A stretch of 64,000 nucleotides of DNA from CAZEQJ01 sp964514385 (GCA_964514385.1 CAZEQJ010000012.1:25433-89432); one strand, 5' to 3'; numbered from the stretch's first letter, positions 45,040 through 55,063 are shown. Notes: generated by a model from the letters alone, not told the origin. A program made the numbers and translations.

Positions 45040-45423
45040 ATGAACCCATATGCCGTATTTGACCGGTCAGCATACCCATTCATCACCATCACGTTTACCG
45101 GAGCAAAGGCTAACCGTGAAAATTTTTCTGTATACCTGAATGAGTCGCTGAAGAATTATGAACGTGGCCAAAATATCACATTACTTTTCGATGCCACTGA
45201 GGCCCGGTTTCCCCCCTTGAAATATCAGCGAATGCAGGCAAAATGGCTACAACAACATCAAGACCTCATCGCACGGGAATGCCTGGGGATAGCATATACC
45301 ATACCACATGCCACCGTACGGTTGGCACTCAAACTTATTTTTACCATTCAAAAGCAACCCGTCCCGTTTCGTGTCTTTGCTTCCAATGATCAGGCCATCC
45401 GATGGCTGAAATCACTTGGCTGA
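45040..45423 (+). CDS. STAS/SpoIIAA-like small protein
   Basis: 127 residues alternating strands and helices: FITITFTGAKANRENFSVYLNESL, NITLLFDATEARFPPLKYQRMQAKWLQQHQ and VPFRVFASNDQAIRWLKSLG. The pattern fits the SpoIIAA-like/STAS-like fold used in protein-protein signalling or lipid binding. Partner unknown. Confidence 0.6.
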   Translation: MNPYAVFDRSAYPFITITFTGAKANRENFSVYLNESLKNYERGQNITLLFDATEARFPPLKYQRMQAKWLQQHQDLIARECLGIAYTIPHATVRLALKLIFTIQKQPVPFRVFASNDQAIRWLKSLG

Positions 45424-45599
45424 TTTGATATATGGTAAGGCAAAAGAATGGTAGCTGTTAATCACAACACCCTATGATATCTTAACAGAACCTCGTAAAT
45501 CATCTCTTTGGATGATAATGCTCACGATTTTTAAGGTTTCATTCCCCTAGTTTACCCCCTGATTCAGAGATTTTTAACCCTCCTGTAACATCTATAGAT

Positions 45600-47732
45600 A
45601 TGAAAGTATTTGACGAAAAACACATTAAAAACATTGTATTGCTCGGATGCTCGAAATCGGGCAAGACCACTCTTGCCGAAACCATGCTTTTCGAAGCAGG
45701 CCTTATCAACCGAAGGGGAACGGTAGAGGACAACAATACAGTTTCAGATTATCATGAAATTGAGCATGAACGCGGCTGTTCCGTTTACTCCACACCCCTT
45801 CATACGGAGTGGCGTAATTATAAAATTAATATTATCGACACGCCGGGTCTGGACGACTTCATCGGAGAGGTCACCTCGTCCGTAAGGGTAGCCGATACCT
45901 GTGTATTTGTGATCAATGCCCAGCATGGGGTAGAAATAGGTACAGAATTGATCTGGAATAAGGTAGACCAGTTTGCCAAACCTACCATTTTTGCTGTCAA
46001 CCAGCTTGATCATCCCAAATCAGACTATGAAAATACCATCGCGGAGCTGAAAGAGCGCTTCGGCAATGCCGTAACCATCATGCAATACCCACTCAATGAG
46101 CAGGAAGGATTCAACGGCATCATCGATCTGCTGAAGATGAAATATTATCGCTTCACGGCAACAGGTGGCAAACCTGAAAAGCTACCGATTCCACATGAGG
46201 AGAAAGAGCGTGCCGAAGCTTTGCATAACGAGCTGGTAGAAAAAGCTGCCGAAAATGATGAAAACCTCATGGAGCTTTATTTTGAAAAGGGCACACTGGA
46301 TGAGGCGCATATGAAGGAAGGCCTGAAAATAGGCATGCGACATCATGATGTATTCCCTGTATTCTGTGTTTCCGCCAAAAATAACATGGGAACCGGCCGC
46401 CTGATGGGATTTATCGATCACGTAGCGCCATCTGCCGTTGATACCCACCCTGATATTACGGAAAATGATAATGAAATCGAGCATACCCTCGATGCACCAA
46501 CACGATTATTTGTATACAAAAGCCTTATAGAACCTAACCTGGGTAAAATATCCTTCTTTAAAGTGATATCAGGGGAGGTCAGAGAAGGTGATGACCTGGT
46601 CAACCACCAGACAGGAACTACTGAAAGGCTGAACCAGCTCTTTATCATCGACGGCCACAAGCGCAACCCGGTAGAAAGACTCGTAGTAGGCGACCTCGGT
46701 GCTACACTGAAACTAAAGGATACCAATACCAATCAGACGTTGCGCGCTGCCACGGTCAATGAAGGCATTGCACCCATAATATTCCCTGAACCTCGGATGT
46801 TTACTGCAATCAAGGCTACCAACAAGGCCGATGAAGATAAGCTGGGTGAGGTATTGCATAAAATACATCTCGAGGATCCCTCCATGAACTATGAGTTTTC
46901 AAACGAACTACGGCAGCTGATCTTGGGGGTACAGGGAGAATTGCACCTTGCAGTAATACAATGGATGATAGAAAATATATATCACCTGGAGGTTGAATAC
47001 ACTACTCCACGCATTTCTTACCGCGAAACCATCCAAAAACAAGCTGATACGAGCTATCGTCACAAAAAACAATCCGGTGGTGCGGGACAGTTTGCCGAAG
47101 TTTTCATGCGGATCGAACCCTATGAAGATGGCATGCCTGAACCGGAAGGATTAAATATCCGCGGGAAGCAGGAAATAGATTTGGAATGGGGCGGTAAGCT
47201 GGTATTCTACAACTGCATCGTCGGAGGTGTAATTGACGCGCGTTTCCTGCCGTCCATACAAAAAGGGATAATGGAGGTGATGGAGCAGGGGCCACTTACA
47301 GGTTCATATGTACGGGATATACGCATTATGGTATATGATGGCAAAATGCATGCTGTAGACTCCAATGACATTGCATTCAAGATCGCAGGGATGCGGGCGT
47401 TTAAGCAGGCTTTTATGCAGGCCGGTCCTAAACTGATGGAGCCACTGTATGCACTCGATATTCTGGTGCCTGAAGAGTTAACAGGAGAGGTGATGTCCGA
47501 CCTGCAGACCCGCAGGGCCCTTATCATGGGTATTGACACACGAGGCAATCACCAGGTGATCAATGCCAAAGTACCGCTGGCGGAGATGGATCGGTATACT
47601 AATGCTCTGCGCTCTCTTACGCAGGGAAGAGCAAGCTTCACGTCACATTTTGCGGAATATGCCCCTGTACCAGGTAACATTCAGGACCAGCTTATTCATG
47701 CAAATGAGGAGACTGAACTGGCAGAGGCCTGA
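45600..47732 (+). CDS. EF-G-like translational GTPase paralogue
   Basis: 710 residues with the EF-G domain order: G domain (about 8-280), domain II (about 300-390), III, IV (about 470-600) and V to the C-terminus. The P-loop is GCSKSGKT (16-23). The switch II motif reads DTPGLDDF with Leu84 where EF-G has the catalytic His, and the base-specificity motif is NQLD. This matches the EF-G2-like group of paralogues rather than the essential fusA. Likely altered GTP hydrolysis; role possibly in stress or recycling. It is followed by its own terminator. Confidence 0.85.
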   Translation: MKVFDEKHIKNIVLLGCSKSGKTTLAETMLFEAGLINRRGTVEDNNTVSDYHEIEHERGCSVYSTPLHTEWRNYKINIIDTPGLDDFIGEVTSSVRVADTCVFVINAQHGVEIGTELIWNKVDQFAKPTIFAVNQLDHPKSDYENTIAELKERFGNAVTIMQYPLNEQEGFNGIIDLLKMKYYRFTATGGKPEKLPIPHEEKERAEALHNELVEKAAENDENLMELYFEKGTLDEAHMKEGLKIGMRHHDVFPVFCVSAKNNMGTGRLMGFIDHVAPSAVDTHPDITENDNEIEHTLDAPTRLFVYKSLIEPNLGKISFFKVISGEVREGDDLVNHQTGTTERLNQLFIIDGHKRNPVERLVVGDLGATLKLKDTNTNQTLRAATVNEGIAPIIFPEPRMFTAIKATNKADEDKLGEVLHKIHLEDPSMNYEFSNELRQLILGVQGELHLAVIQWMIENIYHLEVEYTTPRISYRETIQKQADTSYRHKKQSGGAGQFAEVFMRIEPYEDGMPEPEGLNIRGKQEIDLEWGGKLVFYNCIVGGVIDARFLPSIQKGIMEVMEQGPLTGSYVRDIRIMVYDGKMHAVDSNDIAFKIAGMRAFKQAFMQAGPKLMEPLYALDILVPEELTGEVMSDLQTRRALIMGIDTRGNHQVINAKVPLAEMDRYTNALRSLTQGRASFTSHFAEYAPVPGNIQDQLIHANEETELAEA

Positions 47733-47757
47733 TGTTATTTAAATAAAATGATATCAC

Positions 47758-47782
47758 CCCGGTATGGATTGCCGGGTTTTTT
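47758..47782 (+). terminator. Rho-independent terminator
   Basis: CCCGG (47758-47762) pairs with CCGGG (47772-47776), extended inward by a U-G pair, followed by six T. It lies between the EF-G paralogue and the next start at 47786. Confidence 0.75.
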
Positions 47783-47785
47783 CTT

Positions 47786-48280
47786 ATGTCAAGCTTTCGT
47801 ATACGCCCTCGCTTTAAACATATGGTGGCATCAGGTCAGCATGACCTGGAGCAATATATCTGTGATGCCCTGAAAAAGGACAACCGCTTTGTTTTTACCT
47901 ATCTGCCGGGTCATATTACCATCAAGATCAGAGCAGAAGAACAGCATATCTGGTCACCTCAGCTTACGATAACAATGGAAGAAGAGGACAACCAGGTATT
48001 GATACGCGGCTTATACGGGCCAAACCCAACCCTGTGGGCATTTTTCTTTTTCGGCTATGCTGCATTATCTATTCTTACCCTTTTCATCGGAATGTGGGGT
48101 TTGAGCCTGCTCACACTGGGCAAAAATGCGGTTGTATTATGGGCAATTCCGGTTTTAGGCGCTATTGCTGTGCTGATGTACCTTTCCAGCCAGGCCGGAC
48201 AGAAGCTGGGAGCGCAGCAGATGTTTGATATTCACCATTTCTATGAAGATATCACGAAAAATAAGGTTGTGGTGAATTAA
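47786..48280 (+). CDS. membrane protein with two hydrophobic segments, unknown function
   Basis: 164 residues: an N-terminal soluble part of about 80 residues with beta strands, two membrane segments (about 83-107 and 112-131) and a short tail. No family recognised. It starts directly after a terminator, so either it has its own promoter inside it or depends on readthrough. Convergent with the DinB-like gene, 4 bp between stops. Confidence 0.6.
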   Translation: MSSFRIRPRFKHMVASGQHDLEQYICDALKKDNRFVFTYLPGHITIKIRAEEQHIWSPQLTITMEEEDNQVLIRGLYGPNPTLWAFFFFGYAALSILTLFIGMWGLSLLTLGKNAVVLWAIPVLGAIAVLMYLSSQAGQKLGAQQMFDIHHFYEDITKNKVVVN

Positions 48281-48284
48281 CATC

Positions 48285-48734
48285 TCAAAGCATACGCTTC
48301 AAGACCATAAGCTGGCCTGTATGGTAGGATATATGATTAGCCATGATCAGCACCTCCCGGACAAGTGAATATTCAGGAGCATGGGGTAAAGGACCGGATA
48401 GTTCTTGCTGATCGATCATATCCGTCAATACCTGACGCTCCTCCCTAAACTGTTGTATACATGAAGACCAGCTTGCCGGATCTCCTTCCTGAGAGGTCCA
48501 GTAGTCAGCAGGCCAGTCAGGTTCTTTGTAGTCCGGATTGCGGATAAAATCCAGAATGTCCGTAAGACAATACCGGATATGATCGGCAAGCTGCCAGGCG
48601 GTATAGGGCAGTTCTCCCACCCGGATATTGATCTTATCTACGGGAAAATCATCAACTGCGTGGTCAAAGGTTATATGTGCCTTTTCACCGGTCAGAGCTG
48701 ACTTCAACTCCATTTTTAATATCTCATCTTCCAT
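48285..48734 (-). CDS. DinB-like (YfiT/DinB_2 fold) protein
   Basis: 149-residue four-helix protein. WQLADHIRYC and ANHISYHTGQLMVLKRML carry the metal-binding His residues of the DinB_2 superfamily, whose members are metal-dependent thiol transferases or of unknown role. No signal. 15 bp separate it from the large gene upstream on the same strand. Confidence 0.82.
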   Translation of the reverse strand: MEDEILKMELKSALTGEKAHITFDHAVDDFPVDKINIRVGELPYTAWQLADHIRYCLTDILDFIRNPDYKEPDWPADYWTSQEGDPASWSSCIQQFREERQVLTDMIDQQELSGPLPHAPEYSLVREVLIMANHISYHTGQLMVLKRML

Positions 48735-48749
48735 GTTCTAATCATTTAT

Positions 48750-51008
48750 TTAGTCGACCACCAGAATGTCACCCCGGACGTCCTGCAATTCATAGCTAAG
48801 CTGATAAAAATATATACCACTTCGCTCCGGGTACCACCGGAAACGGGGATCATTTGTTTCGTACAGGCGCTCACCCCACCGGTTCACCACCTGAAAGCCC
48901 ACGAATGCACCTGTGCAGCTGTTTTCTTCAATGGGAATATGAAAATGATCGTTTTTGCCGTCTCCGTTGAGGGTAATGAGGTTAGGTAGTGCTAATTTCA
49001 GCGGGTTCACCTGTCTGACAAAACTGACCGGCACTCGATTGCTTTCACAACCGTCTTGCAGTCGTGCGGCATAATAAGTATAAATACCCTCACGCTCTGT
49101 GCTGAAAGAAAATATATTTGCTGATGCAACCGGAACAGTATCCTGCAGATCTTCGTACCAGGCGATGCTGTCACCTTCAATGCTTAGCATGGCCTCAGGC
49201 CCGCATCCAAAGAGTGTATCCACAGGCACTATGGGAGGAGAAGGGGAGGCTAATTTTTCCGCAACCACCTGTATAAGCTCACTTTCACAGCCACCATTGC
49301 GTACAGAAAAGTATAGCGTATCGGAATCAAACGTAGTAAGCGAAGTAACGGAAGTGTTGAGCAGCGCACCCCCTGGTTCCTCATATAGCTCGACAGGAAC
49401 AGCTGTTGTAAGTACTAAAGAGTCGCAAAAAGGGTAATACGGTGCCAGTTCAGGTGGGTCGGGATTTTCAAGTGTATTCACTGTCAAGGTCCTGATCTGT
49501 TTTTGCAGGCAGAAATACTGAATGTTTTCCAGTTGTAGTATGCCGGCAGGTACGCTGCTAAATATAAGCTGATCTTCAGTAAAGAGCGTATCGCCTGCAT
49601 TGCCTTCTCTGATTTTCCAGAATTCAGGATCGGCAGACAGGTTGCGGTCAAATGCAAGCGATTGACCGGCGCATAGACTCAAATCGGAAACTTCACGTAC
49701 GATCTCAGCCTGAGATGAATCACAATTTTCCAACAGGAGCGCCTGAAAAAAATGCTTTCTCTCGTCGGAGGTGACTAGGGTATCATGAACAGTGTTCAGC
49801 GCTTTTGAAAAATTGCCGTGGAGCAGGGGTATATCGCCCAAAAATGTAAGCGCATATCCGTATTTGAAACGGCCGGATTCTATCACGCGGTTGGACACCG
49901 GGTTGAAGCTGCGAATCCATGTGATGGTGTCCTGGCTGATTTTGCCGATAAAGGGAAAAGAAGAGTCATAATCGTTTGTTAGCGTAATATCGCCGAGGGT
50001 GAAAGTGCCTTCAGACAATCCGGTGAAATATACATTGCCCTGATGTTGGTAGAGGTACTCGATGCGGCTGTTGCCCGGATTGGTCATTTCAGTAATATGG
50101 CTGATCCTGCCCATGGTATCTGCACGGGCAAGAAAGGCTTTGAAATGCTCGTCATCTGCATTTTCTTTATAAAACCCACCTAGGTACATGCTGTCATTTA
50201 CCACTTCAAAATCGCTGATGATAAACCTGGGGCGATCGATAGATGAAATCCAGTTGCGGGCCCCGGTGACCGGGTCAACGGAGACAATATAGGTGATCTG
50301 ATCATCGTTGAAGGGTCCGTTAAAACTGTCATCAGTGATATCATAGCTACCACGGTATATCGAGGTAAAAATCAGATTACCACGGTTATCCCATTTCAGG
50401 GCATAGTTTTTCGTATTGGAAGGGGGGATGCCGGGTGTGACCCAGTCCATCGGGCCGTTGTTGCTGATCTTGAGCAGGATGTCGTTGCCCTGTACGGTGC
50501 GATCTACGGCTATGCCAAACACCGAGTCATCTGCAGACCCCAACCATTCACCTAAAATAAATACTCCGTCGTCGCCCGGCAGCATATCGTGTGAAATAAA
50601 CCGCGACCGGTCGGAGAATGTCCAGCGCAGGTCGCCGTCAGAGTCGATCATGGAAAGGTAGAAATAGGGATCTTCATCCTTAATAAGTCCGGCGATATAA
50701 ATATTATCCTGTCTGTCGATGGCTATGCGGTGCACACTGTGGTAATCGAAGGTAGAGTCCCAGGCAACGGTACCGTCCGGAAACTGCTTGATGATCAGGA
50801 CTTCCATCTCCGAAGCGGCATGAAGAAGGGTATCCTGCAGTGAAATTTCTTCGCCGGGGATAAGGTTAAACCATACATAGCGGTTGCCCCTTGAATCGAC
50901 CACTGTATTTGGATTTTCCAGCTCAGAGGTAGAAAAAAAGGCAACCGGTTCGATCAGGTGTTGTGCTGACAGCAACACAGGCAAACAACTTATTATGATG
51001 AGCCGCAT
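48750..51008 (-). CDS. type IX-secreted protein with gliding-motility-type C-terminal domain
   Basis: About 752 residues: signal peptide (about 16 residues ending LLSAQ), an N-terminal beta-propeller-like region of repeating strands (to about 410), Ig-like segments, and a C-terminal domain with LITLNGDGKNDHF, FQVVNRWGERLYE and GIYFYQL. That is the CHU-type (type B) type IX sorting domain. It is therefore secreted and probably attached to the cell surface. Ligand unknown. Confidence 0.83.
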   Translation of the reverse strand: MRLIIISCLPVLLSAQHLIEPVAFFSTSELENPNTVVDSRGNRYVWFNLIPGEEISLQDTLLHAASEMEVLIIKQFPDGTVAWDSTFDYHSVHRIAIDRQDNIYIAGLIKDEDPYFYLSMIDSDGDLRWTFSDRSRFISHDMLPGDDGVFILGEWLGSADDSVFGIAVDRTVQGNDILLKISNNGPMDWVTPGIPPSNTKNYALKWDNRGNLIFTSIYRGSYDITDDSFNGPFNDDQITYIVSVDPVTGARNWISSIDRPRFIISDFEVVNDSMYLGGFYKENADDEHFKAFLARADTMGRISHITEMTNPGNSRIEYLYQHQGNVYFTGLSEGTFTLGDITLTNDYDSSFPFIGKISQDTITWIRSFNPVSNRVIESGRFKYGYALTFLGDIPLLHGNFSKALNTVHDTLVTSDERKHFFQALLLENCDSSQAEIVREVSDLSLCAGQSLAFDRNLSADPEFWKIREGNAGDTLFTEDQLIFSSVPAGILQLENIQYFCLQKQIRTLTVNTLENPDPPELAPYYPFCDSLVLTTAVPVELYEEPGGALLNTSVTSLTTFDSDTLYFSVRNGGCESELIQVVAEKLASPSPPIVPVDTLFGCGPEAMLSIEGDSIAWYEDLQDTVPVASANIFSFSTEREGIYTYYAARLQDGCESNRVPVSFVRQVNPLKLALPNLITLNGDGKNDHFHIPIEENSCTGAFVGFQVVNRWGERLYETNDPRFRWYPERSGIYFYQLSYELQDVRGDILVVD

Positions 51009-51056
51009 TATCATAAGGTATACAAATATATAATGCGAATGGTTTAGGCAGTTTGA

Positions 51057-51737
51057 TCAAGATTTAATTTGGCCTGATGAAGCAGGCGATTTTGTCAGCC
51101 GCAGCCATGCAATGCCAACAATGGTAGGCAATACCCAAAAGGCCACCTGGATAATAGTTGGCAGATCCGGTGGAAAGAACGTACGCCCACCAAATGCCAG
51201 AAAAGCCGTGTATGCCGCAATACCTGTGATGATTAATCCACTTCGGTGATTTTCAATGCGGTTTTGCTTTTTTACCGAAGTCATATAGAAGGCATCACGG
51301 ATGCCATTGATACCCAGCATACCAAAGAATATCATGAGGATGCGTGTGCCCTGATCCACCCAGAATATACCACTCAGCACCATAATGACGGCATAAATAC
51401 CCAACAGGAGATGCATAAACCGGTATGTCATACTGAACCGGCTGGAATACCCCGTACGCTGCTTTAGTATTGCAACAGCATAGTAAAGTGGGTTGGCCGT
51501 AATAAGTGCCAGATAGCTCAGAAACATCGCCATCACATAGTCATGCTGATAAAAACGGATGGTGCACAATATTAGAGTGGTAATCACCACCACCCACATG
51601 GCATATACATAATACCAGCCCACACGACTATGCCAAATGCTGCCTTTCCTGAGTAGTACGGGTATCCAGAACATAAAAAGGGCGGAGAAGCCGGCGACCA
51701 CATGAATGATCAGAAATGAGGATTGTATGGATTGCAT
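51057..51737 (-). CDS. DUF2306-type membrane protein
   Basis: About 226 residues from the ATG at 51737, with six to seven hydrophobic segments. FLIIHVVAGFSALFMFWIPVLLRKGSIWHSRVGWYYVYAM resembles the N-terminus of DUF2306 proteins. The frame extends upstream but without hydrophobic pattern, and that stretch holds direct repeats, so the shorter start is preferred. Likely regulated by the LytTR gene just upstream. Confidence 0.7.
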   Translation of the reverse strand: MQSIQSSFLIIHVVAGFSALFMFWIPVLLRKGSIWHSRVGWYYVYAMWVVVITTLILCTIRFYQHDYVMAMFLSYLALITANPLYYAVAILKQRTGYSSRFSMTYRFMHLLLGIYAVIMVLSGIFWVDQGTRILMIFFGMLGINGIRDAFYMTSVKKQNRIENHRSGLIITGIAAYTAFLAFGGRTFFPPDLPTIIQVAFWVLPTIVGIAWLRLTKSPASSGQIKS

Positions 51738-51798
51738 CACTGTTTTTTTGAAGCAATGATGCGGTTTATGTCCTGTCTGAGCAAAAAATAGTGACCAA

Positions 51799-51837
51799 TG
51801 ACAAGGTTTTGTGACGATTGACAAGATTTTGTGACGA
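51799..51837 (-). promoter_or_regulatory. 20-bp-spaced direct repeats, likely LytTR operator
   Basis: TGACAAGNTTTTGTGACGA occurs at 51799-51817 and 51819-51837, differing at one base, with a partial third copy (GTGACC) at 51791. The period of 20 bp is about two helical turns. They lie 62 to 100 bp before the DUF2306 start and between it and a LytTR regulator gene. Confidence 0.6.
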
Positions 51838-51933
51838 ACAGCAACCCCATAGCTGTCGGAACTCGTGACACTGCAAGGGTACTGAGCAGCCAGCAACCTC
51901 AGAAAGCATATTTGTTTGGTAAGGTAAAATGAG

Positions 51934-52776
51934 TTACCGCCTGTCCATTTTGTCCTGAAGTTCCTGGATATTGCCCCGGGATACCGGTACTTCATAGGGA
52001 CCTAATATAAGGTTGAGTCCGGCGGCATTGCCTTCCACTTTATCAATTTTATCGAGATTGGCATAATATGAGCGATGAACCCTCATAAAAGAAGGGGGTA
52101 ATTCCTCTTCAAGAGATTTCATAGTGGCACGCAGGGTGGTTGTCCATGTTTTGTCACCATCGTAATGGCGAAGCAAGGCATAATTTTCCATAGCTTCGAC
52201 AGCATACAGTTCATCAGGATCGATAATCACTTCGTCAGTTTGCCCTTTTTGCAACACCACTTTATATGGCTGAGGTACTACTTTGTGTATCCGCTCCGCT
52301 ACTTTTTGGGCCTCATGACGGTAATATGCTTTCAATCGGTTAAACCTGATAAAGGCTGAAAAGAAAACCGGGAATACAGCGATGCCAATGGTGTTTAACA
52401 TCATCTGGCCTAGGTGGTGAACTGTATTTTCATTCCAGCCACTCAATATATTCACATAAATAAAATTGCCCAGTGCTATCAGAAATACCAGTGTAAGCGC
52501 GTGCAGCGCCCATCCGATAAAGGTGATCTGAAATACGCCACGCTTTCTCCTGAGCAGGTACCAGACCAGGTCGTATACTACACCGATACCGGTAGTGATG
52601 GCGCCAAATGTAAGGCAAATCCGGAGAAGGCCATCCCGTACATTGTCAAGTCCGAAGGGTTTAAAAAACCAGAGAAATAAGGCGATAAATAATCCGATAA
52701 AAACATGGGTAATATGAAATGGTCTGGGCTCTGTTTCAGGAAATCGCGCCAGCAGGATGTTTTTTGGTGTTGACAT
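51934..52776 (-). CDS. membrane-anchored LytTR transcriptional regulator
   Basis: 280 residues: four membrane segments in the first 150 residues, a linker, then a LytTR DNA-binding domain (about 175-275) with DELYAVEAMENYALLRHYDG, LRATMKSLEEELP and MRVHRSYYANLDKIDKVEG. LytTR proteins bind paired direct repeats, which are found in the region immediately downstream. No receiver domain, so it probably senses at the membrane. Confidence 0.88.
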   Translation of the reverse strand: MSTPKNILLARFPETEPRPFHITHVFIGLFIALFLWFFKPFGLDNVRDGLLRICLTFGAITTGIGVVYDLVWYLLRRKRGVFQITFIGWALHALTLVFLIALGNFIYVNILSGWNENTVHHLGQMMLNTIGIAVFPVFFSAFIRFNRLKAYYRHEAQKVAERIHKVVPQPYKVVLQKGQTDEVIIDPDELYAVEAMENYALLRHYDGDKTWTTTLRATMKSLEEELPPSFMRVHRSYYANLDKIDKVEGNAAGLNLILGPYEVPVSRGNIQELQDKMDRR

Positions 52777-52985
52777 GATACAATAAAAACAAATCAGTAA
52801 AATTATTCAATTGTACGATTAAGAAAAGGATAAAAGGCTCCAGGCCAGTCAGTGGTTACTTTCAGAGTTTCAATCACTACAGCACAAAAGATGTATTTTT
52901 AACTTATATTCCGATCCCGATTATACATGTCAACTTTTCTTACCCATAGTAAAACAATATAATTGAAATTTATTTTTTCTGTCGT

Positions 52986-53903
52986 ATGGAATTAGCGCTA
53001 AACGCTTTTGCATTATTTTATATTGTCGTAATTACTCTGGGTACTTTACTAGGTACCGGAAATAACCGTGAACCTCAATTTTATCTCCGGTTAATCATTA
53101 TGATCATACCAGCGCTTGCCACTTTACGGCAGATACTGGTCATTACCGATCAGTTAAGCCATTATCCTTTCTATATTTACGTTGTATACCTGCTGCTGCG
53201 GACGTTAGGTCCACTTCTGAACTATTATGCCCACCTGGTGAGCGGTAAACAGATCAATTTTTTTTCTTCGCTAAATATTATTACCTATATATTGGTCGGG
53301 TATATCCTTTACGACATGTTTTATGTAATTACCTTGCCCGAAAATGATCAATATCCCTATATCAAGGATATGTTTAGTCAGCAAAACTGGTTTAGCTTTA
53401 CTTATCCTGTTTTGCAGCTGGCACATGTAATACAGGGGCTTTATATCATTGAAAAGCATCCTGATAAATCGCGGCCTACCAATGTGATTTATTTTATGCG
53501 CATTGGCATGTGGTCGGTGTCTGGATTGCTGATCATACTTCAGCTTGGTTATTTTTTATTGGCACGAACGGAGGTTGAATTAATACTCGCGCCGATTATT
53601 TTTATAATCGCTTTCACCATCATATTGCTGGCCAGCCTGCGGTACTCCTCCATACTTGGTGGCAGAAGTCAGCTTGATTTATCACTGCTTAAATTTGATG
53701 CGCTTACAGACAGGGAACATGAGGTATTATCGCTGATAGCTGAAGGCTATACCGATAAGGAGATTGGAGAAAAACTTCATCTTTCAATGAATACAATCAA
53801 GACTTATATCAAACGCATTTATACCAAATTGGAAGTTAAAAACAGGGTAGAGGCCGTAACATTAGCAATTAAAATCTCCCCGGAGGCAAAATCACCCAAA
53901 TGA
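52986..53903 (+). CDS. membrane-bound LuxR-type regulator
   Basis: 305 residues: seven hydrophobic segments over the first 220 residues and a C-terminal LuxR/NarL helix-turn-helix (LTDREHEVLSLIAEGYTDKEIGEKLHLSMNTIKTYIKRIYTKL). A one-protein membrane sensor and DNA-binding layout common in Bacteroidota. Signal unknown. It is divergent from the LytTR gene across 209 bp and may control the lipoprotein gene 61 bp downstream. Confidence 0.85.
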   Translation: MELALNAFALFYIVVITLGTLLGTGNNREPQFYLRLIIMIIPALATLRQILVITDQLSHYPFYIYVVYLLLRTLGPLLNYYAHLVSGKQINFFSSLNIITYILVGYILYDMFYVITLPENDQYPYIKDMFSQQNWFSFTYPVLQLAHVIQGLYIIEKHPDKSRPTNVIYFMRIGMWSVSGLLIILQLGYFLLARTEVELILAPIIFIIAFTIILLASLRYSSILGGRSQLDLSLLKFDALTDREHEVLSLIAEGYTDKEIGEKLHLSMNTIKTYIKRIYTKLEVKNRVEAVTLAIKISPEAKSPK

Positions 53904-53964
53904 GTGACAATACTTTCCATCACATTAGCTCACTTTTGAATCTAAACTAACAAAAACTAATTAA

Positions 53965-54552
53965 ATGAAAAACCTTATTTACACAACCTGCCTGCTGATG
54001 ACGGTATTATTCATTACATCTTGTGAGGAGGCTGAGACAGAAATGGAAACATTGGCGTCACCAACACTAAGTGACATTGGTACCGGTGAAGGAATTTATC
54101 AGGTATCGGGTGCTATAAATGAACGCAAAACAGGTACTGCTATTTTTGAGCAAACGCGGGATGCCGAGTTGATTGAAATCGGGCAACGTAGAGATGTCTG
54201 GCTGATCACCATCAATGCAGGCAACTTCAATGAATTCATAGAAATCGTTATGCCTTATGATGATGGCGATACCGGACCAGTGGATTTACTTACGACAACC
54301 TATTCGATTTTCCCTTTTGGCGGGCCTGCACCGACTTATTTCTATTTTCAGGGTATTGTGGGCAGTTCAGCTTTTGAGAACCAGAATCTTTTTATGATAC
54401 AGGGATGGGATGATAGTTCGCTGCTTACCATCGAATCGGTATCTTCTAATGAAATACAGGGCTCAATTCTGGTACGTGATTTAGATGCAAATGGAAATGA
54501 GCTCACTTACGAATGTGTATTTAAAGCAACACCAGGATCTATATTCAATTGA
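53965..54552 (+). CDS. lipoprotein of unknown function
   Basis: 195 residues with a lipoprotein signal (ending ITSC-EE) and a beta-rich mature domain; no family recognised. It follows the LuxR-type regulator gene and is followed 2 bp later by a second exported protein gene, so the two are probably expressed together. Confidence 0.65.
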   Translation: MKNLIYTTCLLMTVLFITSCEEAETEMETLASPTLSDIGTGEGIYQVSGAINERKTGTAIFEQTRDAELIEIGQRRDVWLITINAGNFNEFIEIVMPYDDGDTGPVDLLTTTYSIFPFGGPAPTYFYFQGIVGSSAFENQNLFMIQGWDDSSLLTIESVSSNEIQGSILVRDLDANGNELTYECVFKATPGSIFN

Positions 54553-54554
54553 TC

Positions 54555-55043
54555 ATGAGAACACTGATAAGTATTTTGCTCATAGCCGGTGTGATGGCTG
54601 CACCCGTAGATGAAGCCAAAAAATTCAAAGCCAAGTCATTGAAAAAGGTTAAAAATCTACTCTCCGCCAGCGAAATGATCACCTATGCCGAACAGGTAGC
54701 TGAGAGTTTTGTGTATATAGAGAATCTTGACGATTTCTATTTTGACGAGGGGGAGCTTTTAAACGGCAGCCTCCCAACGATTGCTATTACCAATGGCTAC
54801 ATTGACAGAGGCAGGATGTATGGCGTAGAATGGAATACCTCACTGGTCATTGAGCTTTATATCGATGCTGAATCAGAATACCCGAACCTCGAAATTTCTG
54901 AGGCTCCTGAAATGATGATACAGGGACCGTATTTTGATGAAGAGAAGGGAGTAATTGTACAGTTAACCATGGTAGACAACAACTGGACGGATGAGCAATT
55001 AAGGCAAACACTGAAGGAAATCTACATACTGGAAGCGCGCTAG
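54555..55043 (+). CDS. small exported protein, unknown function
   Basis: 162 residues from the ATG at 54555 with a short signal peptide (ending VMAAP), a Lys-rich stretch (KKFKAKSLKKVK) and an acidic alpha/beta region. No family named. Its start is 2 bp after the preceding lipoprotein stop. A terminator follows. Confidence 0.62.
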   Translation: MRTLISILLIAGVMAAPVDEAKKFKAKSLKKVKNLLSASEMITYAEQVAESFVYIENLDDFYFDEGELLNGSLPTIAITNGYIDRGRMYGVEWNTSLVIELYIDAESEYPNLEISEAPEMMIQGPYFDEEKGVIVQLTMVDNNWTDEQLRQTLKEIYILEAR

Positions 55044-55063
55044 ACTAATCATTTTTTCTTCTT

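Noticed and set aside
45600..47732. Ribosomal-protection tetracycline resistance protein or main fusA
   Set aside because: Switch II and P-loop motifs depart from both; the pattern fits EF-G2-like paralogues better.
53881..53940. Terminator after the LuxR-type regulator
   Set aside because: Only a 5-bp stem with a loop of over 20 nt can form, too weak to call.
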